Shown here: piece after piece, positions 1 through 13,185 of the stretch
Layout: each line of letters begins with the position of its first letter
How positions within the stretch are numbered: position 1 is the stretch's first letter
Source of the DNA: Prostheceraeus crozeri
Lineage: Eukaryota; Platyhelminthes; Polycladida; Euryleptidae
Reading direction: 5' to 3'
DNA length: 64,000 nt
Assembly (NCBI GenBank): GCA_907163375.1
Contig: CAJQUW010007828.1
Location: forward strand, 402,501 to 466,500
Translations under genes and position numbers: made by a program
The notes under the pieces: generated by a model
What the model saw: the letters and a program-made list of their open reading frames with translations, nothing else
Told to the model about the DNA's origin: nothing
Databases searched by the model: none

Positions 1-3000
1 TTCATAGTGTGGTTACGATGCCATTATTCTCAGTGATACGAAAAAGACTATAAGTACGGGGAATCAGTTACTGCTCATGACAGAAGTTATTTTTATATTC
101 TTTCTGTATACACAGAAACGCAAAGTATTGTATATGTCATGTAAGGTGGATTTTCCCAGAACCGTCCAGAATTAAAATATCAATCTTGACAGTCAGTCAC
201 ATTCCACATCCATTCATTATTTGATATTTCATTATATTGATAGTGTTCGACATATTTGATTAGATTTTTGATTAAGTTGTATAGCGTCAGTTGATGCATC
301 AATTAAATTTGTTAAAGGTGATGCATTTTCTTTTGATGCGTTTTTGTCAATATGAAGCGTTACTAAGCGCACGATGAAAACCACTCCTTTCTGTTTTGTT
401 TTTGAAGTTTCTCTTTATAGTAATGCGGTAATCATCATTTTTTTGTTCATTATCTATCACCATTTTCATCATAAAAGACTCATAAATAAATATTTAAGTT
501 ATCAGCAGTAAACATTGATACATCAATTCCACGTTAAAGAACTATCATTGAATTCATTGATAAAAAATTTATCATGAAATTGCCGAGGTGTATAATATAA
601 ATTATTCATGAATTTCATTGATAAAAATCTTGATGTATCATTTTCCATGTATTAACTAACTTCATGGATAAATGGTGTCCAACTCTAAGTGTTCATAATG
701 GCCTTTTTATCATCTAAATTTATCATGCATAATTTTTCGTAAGGGGATAATTGTTTTATAAACCTGTACTGCTTAAATTAAGTATCATCTTCCATCCACT
801 TCTGTGCTATAATAAAATAGCACACGTATATTCAATGCAGTTTGTGCAATGCTCAATTGTCCTCTCCTTCCAGAGCTATCCTAATTTGTTGACTCCATCG
901 TTTGTCTTCGCTTCATTTATATTGTTCATCTATCTTCGTAATTATCATCCCATAACATTAATCATTGTATTGCACATTTTATTTGTGTATTCTGTGTTCG
1001 TACTGATTGAGAAATAATACGTTTCTGATATTCTGATATTCAGTTAAATTCATGTTTTTATTTTCTGAGAATTCTGAATCGTGATGTGGCCCCATTTGCA
1101 TCTTTCAAAGTTAAATTGAAATCATTGTCTTTGATTCTGGTTATTTTAGGATCGCCAGTGGCCTGATATGCTTTACGATATTGAAGTTACTCGCCTAAGA
1201 AGAGAAGATTCTCTTGAGCTTCATCATGAAAGCAACAGCAGGTCATCGAATTAGGTTACCTAATTTAGACAAACAATTAAGCTCGTCCAAGGCCTGTCGA
1301 TGACACCGGGACGATCTGAAATAAAAATAAATATCATTTCCTTCTGCATAGTCTTGGGTTCCAATGATCTCGTCAATTCCGTTGATAATTTCTGCAAACC
1401 TTGAAAAAGATTATATTTGGCTTTTGTATATCCTAACATTGCGGTGACATATACCACGCTGCTATCCCCCACAAGTTCATTCAATATAAGTTCGAATATG
1501 CTCGTATATTACACATTTGGAGATTTTCGATACCTGGCGGTGTGCATCAGGTCTACTACCTAATATACATTCTAAAATCTATTTCGAATCTCAACCATTG
1601 ATTGCCGTATTTATAGTAATTGTATTTTTGTGATCCCGTAACAAGGGTACAATGGTATGCTCATAGTGGCACCCAATATTGAGACGATTGAATATGATGA
1701 GGGCGGAAGCTCAATTACTGCTGAGTTCAGCAACAATGTTAAAGACTTGTATATTTTTGAAGCATATTAGTGCAAACATCGCCTTCTTGGAATTGCTAAC
1801 TTGGAGAGTATTTTCCTTTCAGAGTTAAACTTTGCGGTTTGAAAAATTCATGAAGGCCTTCCTTCCATTTTGTTCATCAGGACGCAGTAGTCATCCAGTT
1901 GATTATTAGGAATTATCCAATAAGATTCCTACACTGGCTGACATGCGCGGCTCCCAAATACGTCATTCAAAAAAATACATCGTTATCATGAAAAGGCAAC
2001 TTCGTAACATAACTTATTACTTAGACAATTTTACAATTGGAATGTATATCAAGGCACGAGTAAAAAAAATTTCGAGGAATCACATAGAAACGGAAGATAC
2101 ATAAAGTTAAACGCAACCGATTCAATGTGCGTCGAGAATCGTGTGTTGTGCTTAAGTCAAGAGCCGAATTCCATGAATATTAAAACTAAACTTTCCCCGA
2201 TGCAGGCAGTATCGATAAATAAAAAAGGTTAGTCGACCCAACTGTTAACAAGGGAAAATCAATTTTATTTTTACTATATCAAAGCAAACTAATAATGACG
2301 TTCGTCATGGAATTATGACGCAGAAAGACCAGTGAATGTGGATTAAGTCGGAGTCCGGAAAGTCCGGTGTCCTATCATTTTTGCTGGAGTCCTATCGGCC
2401 TATCGCTTAACTGAGACCCGAATAATAGCAAATCAAAAATTATTTATTCTCTGTGCCATAGGCCTGTCAGTCTGTCTTGCATTGTCAACATTTCTCCGAC
2501 ACTAACATCAAAAGTACCTAGAGAATCACTGGACTGCATGCAAAGCTTGTACAATAGTTGATTGTAGATGAACCATGTGATAGTGTAAAAAGATTGTCTT
2601 TTTTACTCGGCTCATTTAGTGGAGAAGACGCAAGCGCTTCCTAGCCATCGATTCACACTAGTTCTGCTGCCGCCTAAAGGGTCAACCTTATCGGAGACAA
2701 AATTATTAAGAATATATATTAGATTTGATTGAGAACACTAGCCTTGTCCAACTGATACCACGTAATTTGCCCGTGTAAGATATGCTTTTGACTTCCCTTT
2801 CCGAATATAAATCAACTTCACATTGAAGTCAACCAATAGTCCAAACTTGCAATCTCAACATTGCCAATTTTAAGCGAATTACGATTGCTGTCTTACGTTT
2901 CATGTAGGACATACAATGGAATACAGACACAGACCTCCATTGACATAAACTTCATATTTACACAAACAGATAAACCTTAAAAAGCTATAGGTATATTTTA

Positions 3001-4164
3001 ACGACTATATGCAATTATATGCTACGATATGCAACTTAAAGTCAACTCGAGTGAGTTAATCTTCGAGAGAAGTGAAATCACTATCGTCACATACCCATAC
3101 CATATCCTACGGGCACGCATATCCTACGGCACGCATATCATCTTTTGAACTTAGGGAGAGTTTTAATTTGATCTTGTCCATCCTGTTCGACTTAGGAATA
3201 CTGGAAGTAATAGGTGGACGTGGAAGTAAAGTTCTTATTTCCACTCGAGGAAAACTTCGAAGTCAACAAAAATATCAAATAATGCTCCCTACTTCGTATA
3301 CAGATATCATAGCTCAGTTTCATTAAGCAAAGGTAGCCTGCAGACTTACCGCCTAGGCCTACATATTTTATAATCATCATATCGCATACATAAGGATTCC
3401 AAGATATCCAAGTATATTAAAGTATATCACAAATTATATAAGCTTTGAGGAACGTAAGACTATACATGTAGTGTATGTAAAGAGCGTTAATCATGGTAAG
3501 AACATATCTATAACATTTCAGATGTCGTCAAGTTGTAACATCTACAATCTCCATTTATCTCTATCATCATTGTTATAACCAGGTATCATATGATAAAGTT
3601 GTAATGTAATTAACCATAATAGCATATAATACATCATACATCATATCAAATTAAGACTATTTGTTGGTAAGAAATATATTGATTTTACCTGTTTTAATCA
3701 AACATCTTTTGGTCGTGTAAGCACAATGTACGAATTTGCTGTTAACAGCTACAATTGGCTGTTAGGCATCCCTGATTATAAGTGTTGCATCCTGAGTATA
3801 AAACCTAGGTCCTATTGCGCTGTTTAGCCTCTTTTGCATGCAGATATCCGCAAAGTCCAGATCACAGTACATGGTCTAAATATGGAAAGGCCATTCACGT
3901 GTGGTTACGCGTGAACCACGGCCGAGCCAATGGTTTTTGTGTTTAATTCAATGTCTGAACTCATGCCTCAACAAATTTTCAAATGTGCTAACTCTTCGGA
4001 AAAACCACTCATTGATTGAAAGATGAAACTTAAGCAACTCTGTGATCTTGAGGACCGTCACATGGCTCAATCAATGTAGGTATTATCAATCAATTAACTA
4101 ATTGAAACTCGATGCAATCAATTAGTAATTGAAATTGCAATCACTCAGAATAGACATCAGCAAC
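1..4164. other. Gene-poor AT-rich intergenic DNA
   Basis: No open frame here shows recognisable protein similarity, domain structure or exon-like borders. Frames stay under about 90 codons and have low-complexity, AT-driven composition. There is a small imperfect tandem repeat of a CGCATATCCTACGG-like motif near 3110-3140. I see no RNA gene and no clear transposon termini. Confidence 0.6.
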
Positions 4165-4934
4165 CCTGTGAGAACGCATCTTGCTAATATCAACAGATTA
4201 TCTGGCAATGGAGGTAGCGATTTTGTGGATAATTTTTTTAAAAGGTTCATTTCCGTGTAAAAACTATCTCCGCACGTGAAAAGTGGTCATCATCTATCCA
4301 AAAACATGTGTAAAATTAAAAAACGACGGGTGGCGAAAAAGTTGCTATAATTAGTTGGTAGATATTTGTTTACTAATGCGAGCTGATTTTTCGCCAACCG
4401 GCGAAATCGTGGATATTGTAGCAACTAATTAATGATAGTAATGTTCGTATATTGCCATTACATGAATATATTGTATACTCAGTCTGATCTGATAAAAAGG
4501 GATCTTTTTTAATTCACGAAGGCTTAAACTAAAAAAGTATTTATCTTCCATAAATGTCGCAGTAATTATTCAAATATTTGTCATTATTGTAAATTATTGA
4601 ATGTCAAGAGATGTTATGAAAATTGATATTAGCGGATTCTCTATAGTCTTGTCATTATCAAAGAATGATATGCACTTATTTCTTAGATAGATTAGCCATA
4701 TGTGGGTGATGATGAGGAGGTGAGGGAGAAAATAGAGCCTCGGCTGTAGAGGCGGATTAATAAAGAAAATAAGAGAGAAAGTCAAAAGTAAAAGGTGGCA
4801 TACAGAGCGCGAATTCGCGAATTGTCGCCGGCGAACTTCGCCAGCGAATTATGCTAAAAATTAGTACTGAACTATTGCATGATAATATGTTTCTGATTAT
4901 CTGCCAGCTTTTCGCCAGATTCGTTCCCACAGGG
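4165..4934 (-). mobile_element. Non-autonomous DNA transposon, copy 1 of a 770-bp family
   Basis: This 770-bp block matches 13436-14210 in inverted orientation along its whole length. Both copies start and end with related inverted termini, CCCTGTGGGAAC...ATCTTGC at one side and its near-complement at the other, so they are two insertions of one short element and not a random duplication. There is no transposase frame. The interior holds self-complementary TTCGCCGGCGAA-type motifs near one end. Flanks here are AA/AA and at the other copy TA/TA, compatible with a 2-bp target duplication. The superfamily is not assigned. Confidence 0.7.
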
Positions 4935-5397
4935 AATCTAGATAGGCTGAAGATTTCTAGAAGAAGAGGTTCGACACCTCGAAGATGGCCTTTGATGTTT
5001 TTTACAATTGTTGAATAATGAATGAAATCTGCTGGAAGCGCGCGCGTGTCGCGACCTGTTACCAAAGCCGTGCGAGTATCACAACTGGACTAGAAACAAA
5101 AATGTTCAGATACTAGAATTCTCTGTGCGAGCTGTGTCGGATAAATCCTTCAATCAATAGGCATAAAAATTATTCACTTCGAATTCGTGCAACTGAATGA
5201 TGCACACCTATTTTTGCAACTGGGCCTATTCCAGACATTCACATCAAACGGAAATTTCTTTTAAGCAAAGACAATTTATTGCAATAGGAATTTGAGTCAA
5301 TCACTTAATTGACATTGCAATCATACTGAAATATCATGCCGTCAATAAATTGACATTGGAATTGCTGAACTGACATCAATTAATTGAACTCTAATTA
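4935..5397. other. No gene; AT-rich with repeated CAATTAATTGACATTG-like words
   Basis: No coding or RNA signal. From about 5270 to 5390 there are several degenerate copies of a TTAATTGACATTGCAAT-like word, and similar words occur on the other side of the adjacent element at 4085-4145. The two stretches were probably contiguous before the 770-bp element inserted. Confidence 0.4.
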
Positions 5398-6803
5398 CAT
5401 TCAAAACATGGAAACTCATTCTCGAAGTTCTACTCTTGATATCGCGCTGCCTCTTCAAAGAGTAAACGGCAGAATGGTAATAGTCCGGGAGCCAGCGTGA
5501 AGTTGTTCAGGGAACGAGGTAGTACATAAAACTTTCACATAGCATAGTACACCTCCAACCTACTGCAAAACTTCGCGTCTGCCGGATCAGATCATTTGCT
5601 TTTCAGAAATAGAGAGGATAATAAAATCCTATGTATTTCCAGTGGTAAAATTGTGACATTTAAGGTGTTGACTCCATTTTTTCGAATTTTTGCTCATAAA
5701 AGTTACACAAATTGGTATTTTGTTGAACTGGTTATTATAGAAATCATCTACAGATCATGATTCTTTCAAAATGAGTTGTCATTCAGTGACAGAGGATGAA
5801 GTAAAGTGCACAAAACAGGACACTTATCTGTGGTGTAACTGCAAATTTTAAACATAGAAATATTTCAGGAAAATTGTTGATATACTTTAACGAAAAGTGT
5901 TTGTTTGTGCACTTTACTTCATCCTCTGTCACTGAATGATAACTCATTTGAAAGATCATGATCTGTAGATGATTTCTTTAATAACTAAAGTTAACCATTC
6001 AACAAAATACCAATTTGTGTAACTTTTATGAGCAAAAACTCGAAAAAATGGAGTCTAACACCTTAAATGTCACAATTTTACCACTGGAAATACATAGGAT
6101 TGTGTTATCCTCTCTATTTCTGAAAAGCAAATGATCTGATCCGGCAGACGCGAAGTTTTGCAGTAGGTTAGAGGTGTACTATGCTATGTGAAAGTTTAAT
6201 GTACTACCTCGTTCCCTGCACAACTTCACGCTAGCTCCCGGACTATAAGTATCATACAATTGTATGAGATGCAAGCAGTTCAAGTTAAACGGATCGCGAA
6301 TATAATTCACTGGACATTAACATAGAGAAATGGAGTCAAAGTGAACGCTGATGCAAGGTATACATGAAAGTTATAATACTGATGAAAAGCATTTAAGTAG
6401 AAGCAAAAAATAATGAAATACATGATGCAGAAAATAATCAATACTGGAATTAGGGAATGAGTAAACAAGAGTATACAAAATCCTTTGTCGACACATGGAA
6501 GGTTTCTGTAACCGTATGAGAACAGCCTCAGAAATTCTCAAGTCGACTTTGTTCTTGCATCAGTGCTGAAATGCTTTTCATCAGTATTATAACTTTCATG
6601 TATACCTTGCATCAGCTTTGCATCAGCTTTCACTTTGACTCTATTTCTCTATCTATGTTAATGTCCAGTGAATTATATTCGTGATCCGTTTAACTTGAAC
6701 TGCTTGTATGATACTTACCATTCTGTCGTTTACTCTTTGAAGAGGCAGCGCGATATCAAGAGTGTAATAGAACTTGGAGAATGAGTTTCCGTATTTTGAA
6801 TGC
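5398..6803. mobile_element. Large palindromic (fold-back) element interrupted by another element
   Basis: The left arm runs from 5398 to 5480 and continues after an insert at about 6249-6407. The right arm is the reverse complement at about 6562-6803. Removing the insert gives arms of roughly 240 bp around a spacer of about 150 bp. The outer end reads CATTCAAAA on both arms. There is no coding capacity, so it is a MITE or fold-back element. A 13-bp direct repeat GAACTCTAATTAC occurs at 5386-5398 and 6845-6857. It may be a target duplication, but on the right it lies 41 bp outside the arm, so this is uncertain. Confidence 0.7.
5481..6245. mobile_element. Palindromic MITE (TAGTCCGG family), 765 bp, nested
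   Basis: Both ends read TAGTCCGG inward and the two halves are reverse complements over about 370 bp each. The insert is flanked by TAA on both sides (5478-5480 and 6246-6248). The matching position in the opposite arm of the surrounding palindrome (about 6711-6723) lacks the insert and has a single TAA, so the 3-bp duplication is directly shown. A TWA target duplication is the hallmark of PIF/Harbinger elements, which is the likely class. It has no open frame of its own. A near-identical copy lies at 16640-17387. Confidence 0.8.
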
Positions 6804-6857
6804 AATTTGGAGATGGGCGCATCCTAAAATAGTTTTTACATTATGAACTCTAATTAC

Positions 6858-7999
6858 TGTAAGTTTTGATAATCCCTGAGTCTCATCGAAATTCGTGGAT
6901 GATCTATTTCGAGTAACCAGCAATAGAAGTATCTTGAGTTATACCAGACAATCTCTCGGAGATTATTCAAGATTTTGGGTGTACTTTTTGTTGTGAAGAG
7001 TTTATCAGAAGTCAGAAAACTTTTTATCAGATAGCAGTTGTATGCATTCAACATCACATGATAGCAAAACTCTGGATTGAACAATTAACGTTCCCACAGA
7101 TAGCCCATGAGAACGTGATCGCTCCGTGTTGACTAGAGACCGTTAGCAGAAATCCTTGTGTCGCTTTAATGACAAAAATGTAGACTGAATATAGGAAAAT
7201 ACTGTATTGGATGCTACTGATGCATTTATTAAGTAGTCAGTTTTTACAATTTTATCGTTATACGAGAAAGGAATATGAACAAAAATTGAACCACTTGCTT
7301 CGTTCTACTGCCTTCCACATTTTCACCTTCATCATAGAAATTGGGATGCTTATGAGTTATTACGCCCACGGTTTCAAATTTTTCGTCACAAAACTCCAAG
7401 TGAGGATATTTTCTACCAATATGCCAAAATTTGTGCAAATTGGGCAAGAACTTTTTGAATTAGGGACGATAGCTTGAAATGCAGCGATGTCTGCAGCTTG
7501 ATCTGACTTGTTCTGACCTCGTCGTCTGAGCAGAAAGCACTTGAGGTCAACAAAGTCATTTCCCGACAACTCGTGAAGTGACGATGACCAGGCCACATCC
7601 TTCACTTACATTTTTAACGATTTCAAATAGCAGTGGATGAGACGAAGAGGGAGAGAGAACAATGCGCACACGAGAAACAATAACGCGTCGAACAGACGAA
7701 GTCAGATCAAGCTGCTGATATCACTACACTTCACGCTGTCGTCTATTAATGAATTGTCAATTCACGAACATGAATATGAAGTCATAAAAGCAAGACATGT
7801 AAGTAAGCTTAGCATCTTATGCACAACATAGATATGCGAAAATCTCCAACAATTCTTGTGTAAGATCCTCGGCTAATGCCCATTACAATGAAAAAGTCTC
7901 AATGCATGAGTTTGATGCGCATCATAAGCAAGAGAGCCTCCGTGTTGATCGAAAACAAGCAGCACAATAGTCTCAACAAATGGCAAAGATAGCTAGATC
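6858..7999. other. No gene; weak inverted repeat
   Basis: No supportable gene. The stretch 7440-7540 (minus) and 7680-7760 (plus) are imperfect reverse complements sharing a GTCAGATCAAGCTGC core. This creates several overlapping short frames on both strands that look related to each other. None resembles a known protein. Confidence 0.4.
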
Positions 8000-8404
8000 C
8001 ATACATAAGTAAGTAAGTAAGTAACGTGTTTATTTCTCAAGTAATGATAATCAGAAGTAACATATGCAAATACACAAAAGATCATGACACAAGTCATATA
8101 ATTACAGTATGAAGGAAAACATTTCACAATAAATTGCTTTGTAGGCGTGCAGTGTAGTTCACGAAGGATTGTTTGGTCTTTATTGTTCGACAAAGGGGAA
8201 TAATAGGGTATCCGGAATGCAGAAGCCTGTTGGGAATAATATCACTCAGAATATGACTGTCACTGCTCTCTATCTTTCGGTAGAGGTCAATACTCTGTTG
8301 ATTTCGACGTATGATCAGTTCATCACTTGCACAACGACACTACCGTATACCATCACGATATATGATTTTATGAGCTCGTATATCGATGCTTTTCAGCCTC
8401 TTTG

Positions 8405-10805
8405 TTAGCGATTTGTTGATGCCAGCAAAATGGGACAAGCATATTCTACAATTGTGCGAATATATGCTGTATAGATCATGTGCAGTTCATCAGTGTTCAA
8501 ATGTAGCCACAACTTTCTCAAAGCATAAAAACGTCTATTAGCTATCTTCACAATATGGTCAATGTGGGAATCCCAACACAAATCTTTATTGATTACAAAA
8601 CCAAGAACAGTGACTTTATCGCCACATTCAATTGGAAGAGAAAAAGAAAACTCAACATTGTTATTGGCAAAACAAAAAAGGATCCTTGATTTTGACAAGT
8701 TCAGTGTAAGGCGATTTTCCGAACACCAACGCTGAATATTTTCGATCTCACAATTTACTTCATTTTCTACTTTGTCGACAGAATGCACTGGTACAATTAC
8801 AGTCAAGTCGTCTGCATATTTAACCGATTTGGTAGTCGACAAAAGACAATGGAAATCTCAAAAGAACGCTCCAAAAATGTATGGTGCCAAGACTGCACCC
8901 TGGGGAACAACACCAACAGTTACACGGAGCTTCTTGATATTTTGTCGAACAGCTTGATATGCGCAAAACGATTGTATAAATAGTCTTTCAGAAGAAGGAC
9001 AAACCCCTTAGGGACGCTCATTTTCAAAAATTTCTCAATTATCAATTTGTGGTCCAAGTTGTCGAATGCTCTGTGCATATCGAACGTCATTAGTACAGAT
9101 CCATGGCAATTTTTGTCATCGTGATTCTGAAGCAATTGATGTGTGATTGCAACTAGAGCTGTTGTAGTGGAGCATTCTCTACGGAAAACCGTGCTGTTCT
9201 TCACCGTACATATGTTCAAAATTCAATCTGAGTTCGTTTAAAAGTATGCGTTCAAAAATTTTGGTTGGTAGTAAGGATTGAGAAATGGGACGAAGTTTTG
9301 TGACTTTTATTGGCTTTTCTTTTGGCACTGGAGTGATCGAAACCTTCTTCCATTCTTCTGGAATTTTCCTCTGGTTAATGCATGCTTGAAATATATGAGC
9401 AAGAGGCGATGATATGAAGACAGATAAAGTCTTATAAATCAATGATGAGATTTCAGGATCCCCGAAAAACTTATTGGGGTTGACTTCCGAAAGTAGCTTC
9501 GCAACTTGTAGTTCAGATATCAAAGGGTTCCAATCATCAACAGCAACATCCACTTGGGTACAGGTGGAATCGCGAGTCATGCTCGTGGAGAACTGTTGAG
9601 TAATTAGCTCCAAAGTATTATCGATTCCGTTGTTTTTCTCAATGAAGTTGTCAAAACTATTGCTGGAACTTTTTGTATCTTTCACTGTGGCCAATAGATT
9701 CCAAAGTCCATTCGGTTTTTCTTTTATCTTTTTAGCCCAGATTTGTTTGCACTTTTGAATTTCAAGTTTGACTTTTTCTTTTAAATAGTTGTATTTGCTC
9801 CAATCTCTCAAGCGATAGGCTTTCCATCTCTCGTTAATTAAGAGCTTTGTTATGGGTGTGAGCCATTCTTTATCCGTTGATTTCATAACGACGTAATGTT
9901 GAGGTATGCTCCGGTCTATATGCTCAATTATAGTTTGTCGGAAAATAAGCCATTTCTGATTGATATCAACAGCCGAATACAAATCAGTCCAATCTTGATC
10001 AGCTATAGTACTGCTTAAGGATATGATATGACTCTCTCGCAGATCATAAACTTTTTTTGTTTTGCATTTTGCATGTTCAGACTCTTTCTTTGGTATAGAT
10101 ACTGATGGATAAGCAGTGAGAAACTTGTGGTCAGCATTGCCAATAGGAGCATCATAATCAACATGATCAGGGGAATAACACAAAGAAAGGTCTCTTGAGA
10201 TAATAATATGGTCTAAGATGTTTTCAAAGCGCGTACCATATTTCACAATGTCAACGGCATCAATATCAGTACAAAGTTTTTTCACAATTAAAATGATTGA
10301 AGTCTCCCACGATCATAAAGTTATGATTGGGCTTCTCACAGATGCAAAAATCAAACATGGTACATATGAATTGATTGATTTCGTCTAATTCAGCAGCTGA
10401 GCAAGAGGGTGGTATATATATGCAAAGCAAGTACAATGAAAAATTTGCTAACTCAATCACAGTGTATGACATTTTAGAGTGAGCCGGTTTCCTGCAAGCT
10501 GCATCTATGTCAACAATTGCCTGTACAAAATCATTACGTACATAAACAGCAGTTCCCCCACCTTTCTGCTCATTTCGATCATCACGGTAGACAGAAAACC
10601 CGTTAATTGAAATGAGGGCATCACAGATGTTTGAATGCAGCCACGTTTCGGTTATACAAATAATGTCTGATCGTTTAAGTTGACTTACAATTTTCAGTTC
10701 ATCTATTTTTGGTAACAAAGAACGTATATTTGTCAAGGAAATAGTCGGGTAACTTCGAGAAAATGTACTCTGATGACATTTTTGAGAAAAAGGGTAAAAA
10801 TTCAA
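8405..10805 (-). pseudogene. LINE A ORF2: APE endonuclease and reverse transcriptase, broken
   Basis: The endonuclease shows TNIRSLLPK, the metal-binding ITETWL, MIVGDFNHF and, after a frame change near 10270, ILDHIIISRD and a D-H pair (NADHK). The reverse transcriptase has LRPISQS, EEQHGF, the catalytic LMTFDMHRAFD, and the active-site box KYADDLTVIV near 8815, followed by the thumb region with FVINKDLCWDSHIDHI. At least three frame changes separate these blocks (near 10270, 9200 and 8850-8920), so no full-length protein can be made. In life such proteins nick target DNA and copy the LINE RNA in place. Confidence 0.88.
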
Positions 10806-11520
10806 TGAAAATGTTTCACAGTGTCTAAGCTTGATCTTTTCACAATCTTTCCTTTAAGAATCATAACATCTTCTCCATTTTCATTTCTGAGCTTGACTTC
10901 ACGCCGCAAGTTTGTATTTTCTTGCTGCTGCAGAAGAGTCCTATCAGGTTGAATAAAAACTCTTTCATATTCTTTAGTATATCTGAGCTGTCGAGAAGAT
11001 CGTAGAAGCTTTGTTTTTGATTCTTCATTTTTTAATCTAATTTTCATCAATCTATCCTTTCCGTTCATCCTCCGATGCGAGTGATCTCTTTTATTTCGAT
11101 GTTGTCCATCTTGATATTATTCAATAACTTTTTAACTTCATTTTCATCATGCTGCTTTCTTTCGCTCATATCACCTGTTTTCTTCTCCACAATACCACGA
11201 ATAATCACATTATCCTTTCGATGAATTCTTTGTTCCACTTCTCTAGTAACTACAAAAGGGAGTTGATCCCGTATGTTAACGACTTCAACCGATAATTCGC
11301 GAAGTTCCCGTTCATGTTTTTTATTTGTAGTTTTCAAAGACTCCAACGATGAGTCAAAACTATGAAATCGTGATTCTAGAGAATTGATTCGATCCGATAT
11401 ACTTTTCAAATCAGCTTTCAACGTTTTCATATCATCTCTGATTTCTAATAAAATGGTGATGTCATTGGCCTCACCCGTCACATCATTAGAGTTGGAGCGC
11501 AAATTTCTTTTGAAGCTCAT
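10802..11520 (-). pseudogene. LINE A ORF1: coiled coil plus RRM-like RNA-binding protein
   Basis: The frame starts MSFKRNLRSNSN and has heptad-like leucine and charged spacing over residues ~25-95, consistent with a trimerising coiled coil. It is followed by a KDNVIIRGI strand and a C-terminal part with RSSRQLRYTKEYERVFIQ, as in RRM/transposase-22-type ORF1 proteins that bind the LINE RNA. The frame breaks near 11066 just after ITRIG and continues in another frame to 10802. The real start is probably 11520, because upstream residues are a phenylalanine-rich run from 5' UTR. Non-functional in this copy. Confidence 0.8.
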
Positions 11521-11606
11521 TATCACAAACAACTTTCTTCTATAAAAGAAAAAAAAAGACAACGAGTTTTACTTCAAAACCTACAAATAGCAGACAATGA
11601 ACAGAG

Positions 11607-11690
11607 AGAGATTTGAACTGCGACCCAAAACTATAGATAGGGTTAAGCCTAACGACTGAACGTCTTTACCAACACGGCCACTGGAACAAG
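11607..11690 (-). repeat. tRNA-derived sequence (SINE head or tRNA pseudogene)
   Basis: On the minus strand a box-A-like TGGCCGTGTTGG and a box-B-like AGTTCAAATCT lie at tRNA-like spacing. A long variable region between them recalls class II tRNAs or their SINE derivatives. The acceptor stem does not pair, so it is not a working tRNA. It could be a SINE fragment or the 5' region of the adjacent LINE. Confidence 0.5.
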
Positions 11691-12101
11691 CGATAGGATT
11701 GCTATAGATCGATGGAGTTAATCAAAGAATTTCTTCGCGAGTTCGTAAACGTGACCGGCAGAGAGCGTGGAGATCAAGTCACGTAGATAACATACGCATG
11801 TAACGAAAAAGTACAAAAATGAAAATAACTCCACAAGGAAGAAACACTGGAGGATTCCAAGAAAATAAATCGATGGAGAAGGACACTGCGATGACAATGA
11901 TGTAAAATTCCAATACGAATGATGGATTACACTATGAGAAAATGAGGGAAACACACTGATGAACGCACGAGCTCCTGATACGACCAGCACAGACCAGCAC
12001 AGCTAGTCAATATACAGGGAATTGACTATTGCAGGGAACGATTGAGTTTCTGCAGGGAACGAGGCCAGAAGTGAGACTTTCACATAATGTTGTACACCTC
12101 A

Positions 12102-12239
12102 TAGTCCGGCAGCCTGCACGAGCTTCTGCAGGGAACGAGGACGACAATGAGACTGCCGGACTATGAGTTGCACATGATTCTGTGAAAGTCTCATTGTCGG
12201 CCTCGTTCCCTGCAGAAACTCGTGCTGGCTGCCGGACTA
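12102..12239. mobile_element. Short palindromic relative of the TAGTCCGG family
   Basis: This 138-bp stretch starts TAGTCCGGCAGCC and ends with the near-complement GGCTGCCGGACTA. Its arms include CTGCAGGGAACGAGG, an inner motif shared with the 748- and 765-bp family members. The left flank (about 12045-12100) carries another partial copy of the same motifs, so insertion may have occurred in or beside an older copy. No clear target duplication and no coding capacity. Confidence 0.55.
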
Positions 12240-13185
12240 ATATGACACAACACAGTAACTTGACGGGTAATAAATTCACTTATAATCAGCGACTACTAAA
12301 CAAATTAAAGACAGGCTTATTGAAGATGCAATCAGCGAGAAAAATCAACAAACTGGATAAACAAATTGAAGCAGCGTCTTGAAGCTTTCCATAGAAATTG
12401 CTGGTCGCGTAGAATTGTTGGCGATGCTTACTTATTACAGAGTTAGTATTGTCCTTCAATTATTTAAAACAGAAGGATCGCGACGTGAATCCCACGTAGC
12501 TGGCATCGCACGAGCCTCATTTTTGTTGGTAGATTACGTTGCTTAAAATTGTGTCATGAAAAAATGATATAAAACTATTACATTGAAATTATCTCAATTT
12601 TTAGCAGGCCAAATAAATGAGTAGAAAACAAAGCGAATAATATTTATAAAAATAAGTAATTTAAAATAAGGAGATTAAATCAGGCGAATTCTGGCCAAAA
12701 TCGCTTTACGGATATGGTTTCCAAAGTGCAAACGTGTAACGTACACAAGAACAAAACTTTGAAGCGATGAGCATCTCCTTGCAAACAATCACAAATCTTT
12801 GTAGATATGTATTGGCCAGATATTATTTTATTTGTTGATTGGGAAACGGTCAAGTATTTGAAAACATGCATCTTGACATATTTCGCAGTGAATCCCTCCA
12901 TCATCAGGGTTGATAATGAATGAAGATTTTATGTATATTTTCAACATTTTTTCAGAAATGTTGAAAATATACATAGCATCTTTATTCACTATCAGTTTGT
13001 CGTCATGCTGCATATCGTTGCTTGTCATTCGATTGTCGGTGAATATGAGACATCGCGTTATCTTGCATTAGATATGTTGTATTGTTTAGCTCATACATTT
13101 CTTGTAACGGATATTGTCTTCTGTTTTGATTGAAAATTGAAAATATATCTATTCTATATTTTTCTTTAGTCAAGGGCCACTAGGG
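12240..13185. other. No gene; one strong hairpin
   Basis: No supportable coding or RNA gene. The one clear structure is a perfect 20-bp inverted repeat (12930-12949 with 12956-12975), TATGTATATTTT...AAAATATACATA around a 6-base loop. It could be a remnant of a small element. Confidence 0.45.

Larger units (their letters stand above)
8003..11562 (-). mobile_element. LINE retrotransposon A, near full length, decayed (CR1/Jockey-like)
   Basis: The minus strand holds, in order, an ORF1 (11520 to about 10802), an APE-type endonuclease (from 10805) and a reverse transcriptase (ending about 8405). It finishes with a 3' microsatellite tail, TAAG repeated on the plus strand at 8006-8024. The two-ORF layout, APE endonuclease and simple-repeat 3' tail place it among CR1/Jockey-type LINEs. 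Several frame changes and stops split both ORFs, so the copy is dead. A tRNA-like/SINE-like sequence lies just upstream of the 5' end (11607-11690). Confidence 0.88.

Noticed and set aside
751-1017. 88-codon hydrophobic frame near the left end
   Set aside because: Composition is typical of AT-rich non-coding DNA. No splice context or similarity.
7360-7831. Host exon with a CPIC motif at 7360-7605 (minus) and its relative at 7637-7831
   Set aside because: The two related frames are explained by an imperfect inverted DNA repeat. A single CxxC is too little evidence for a domain.
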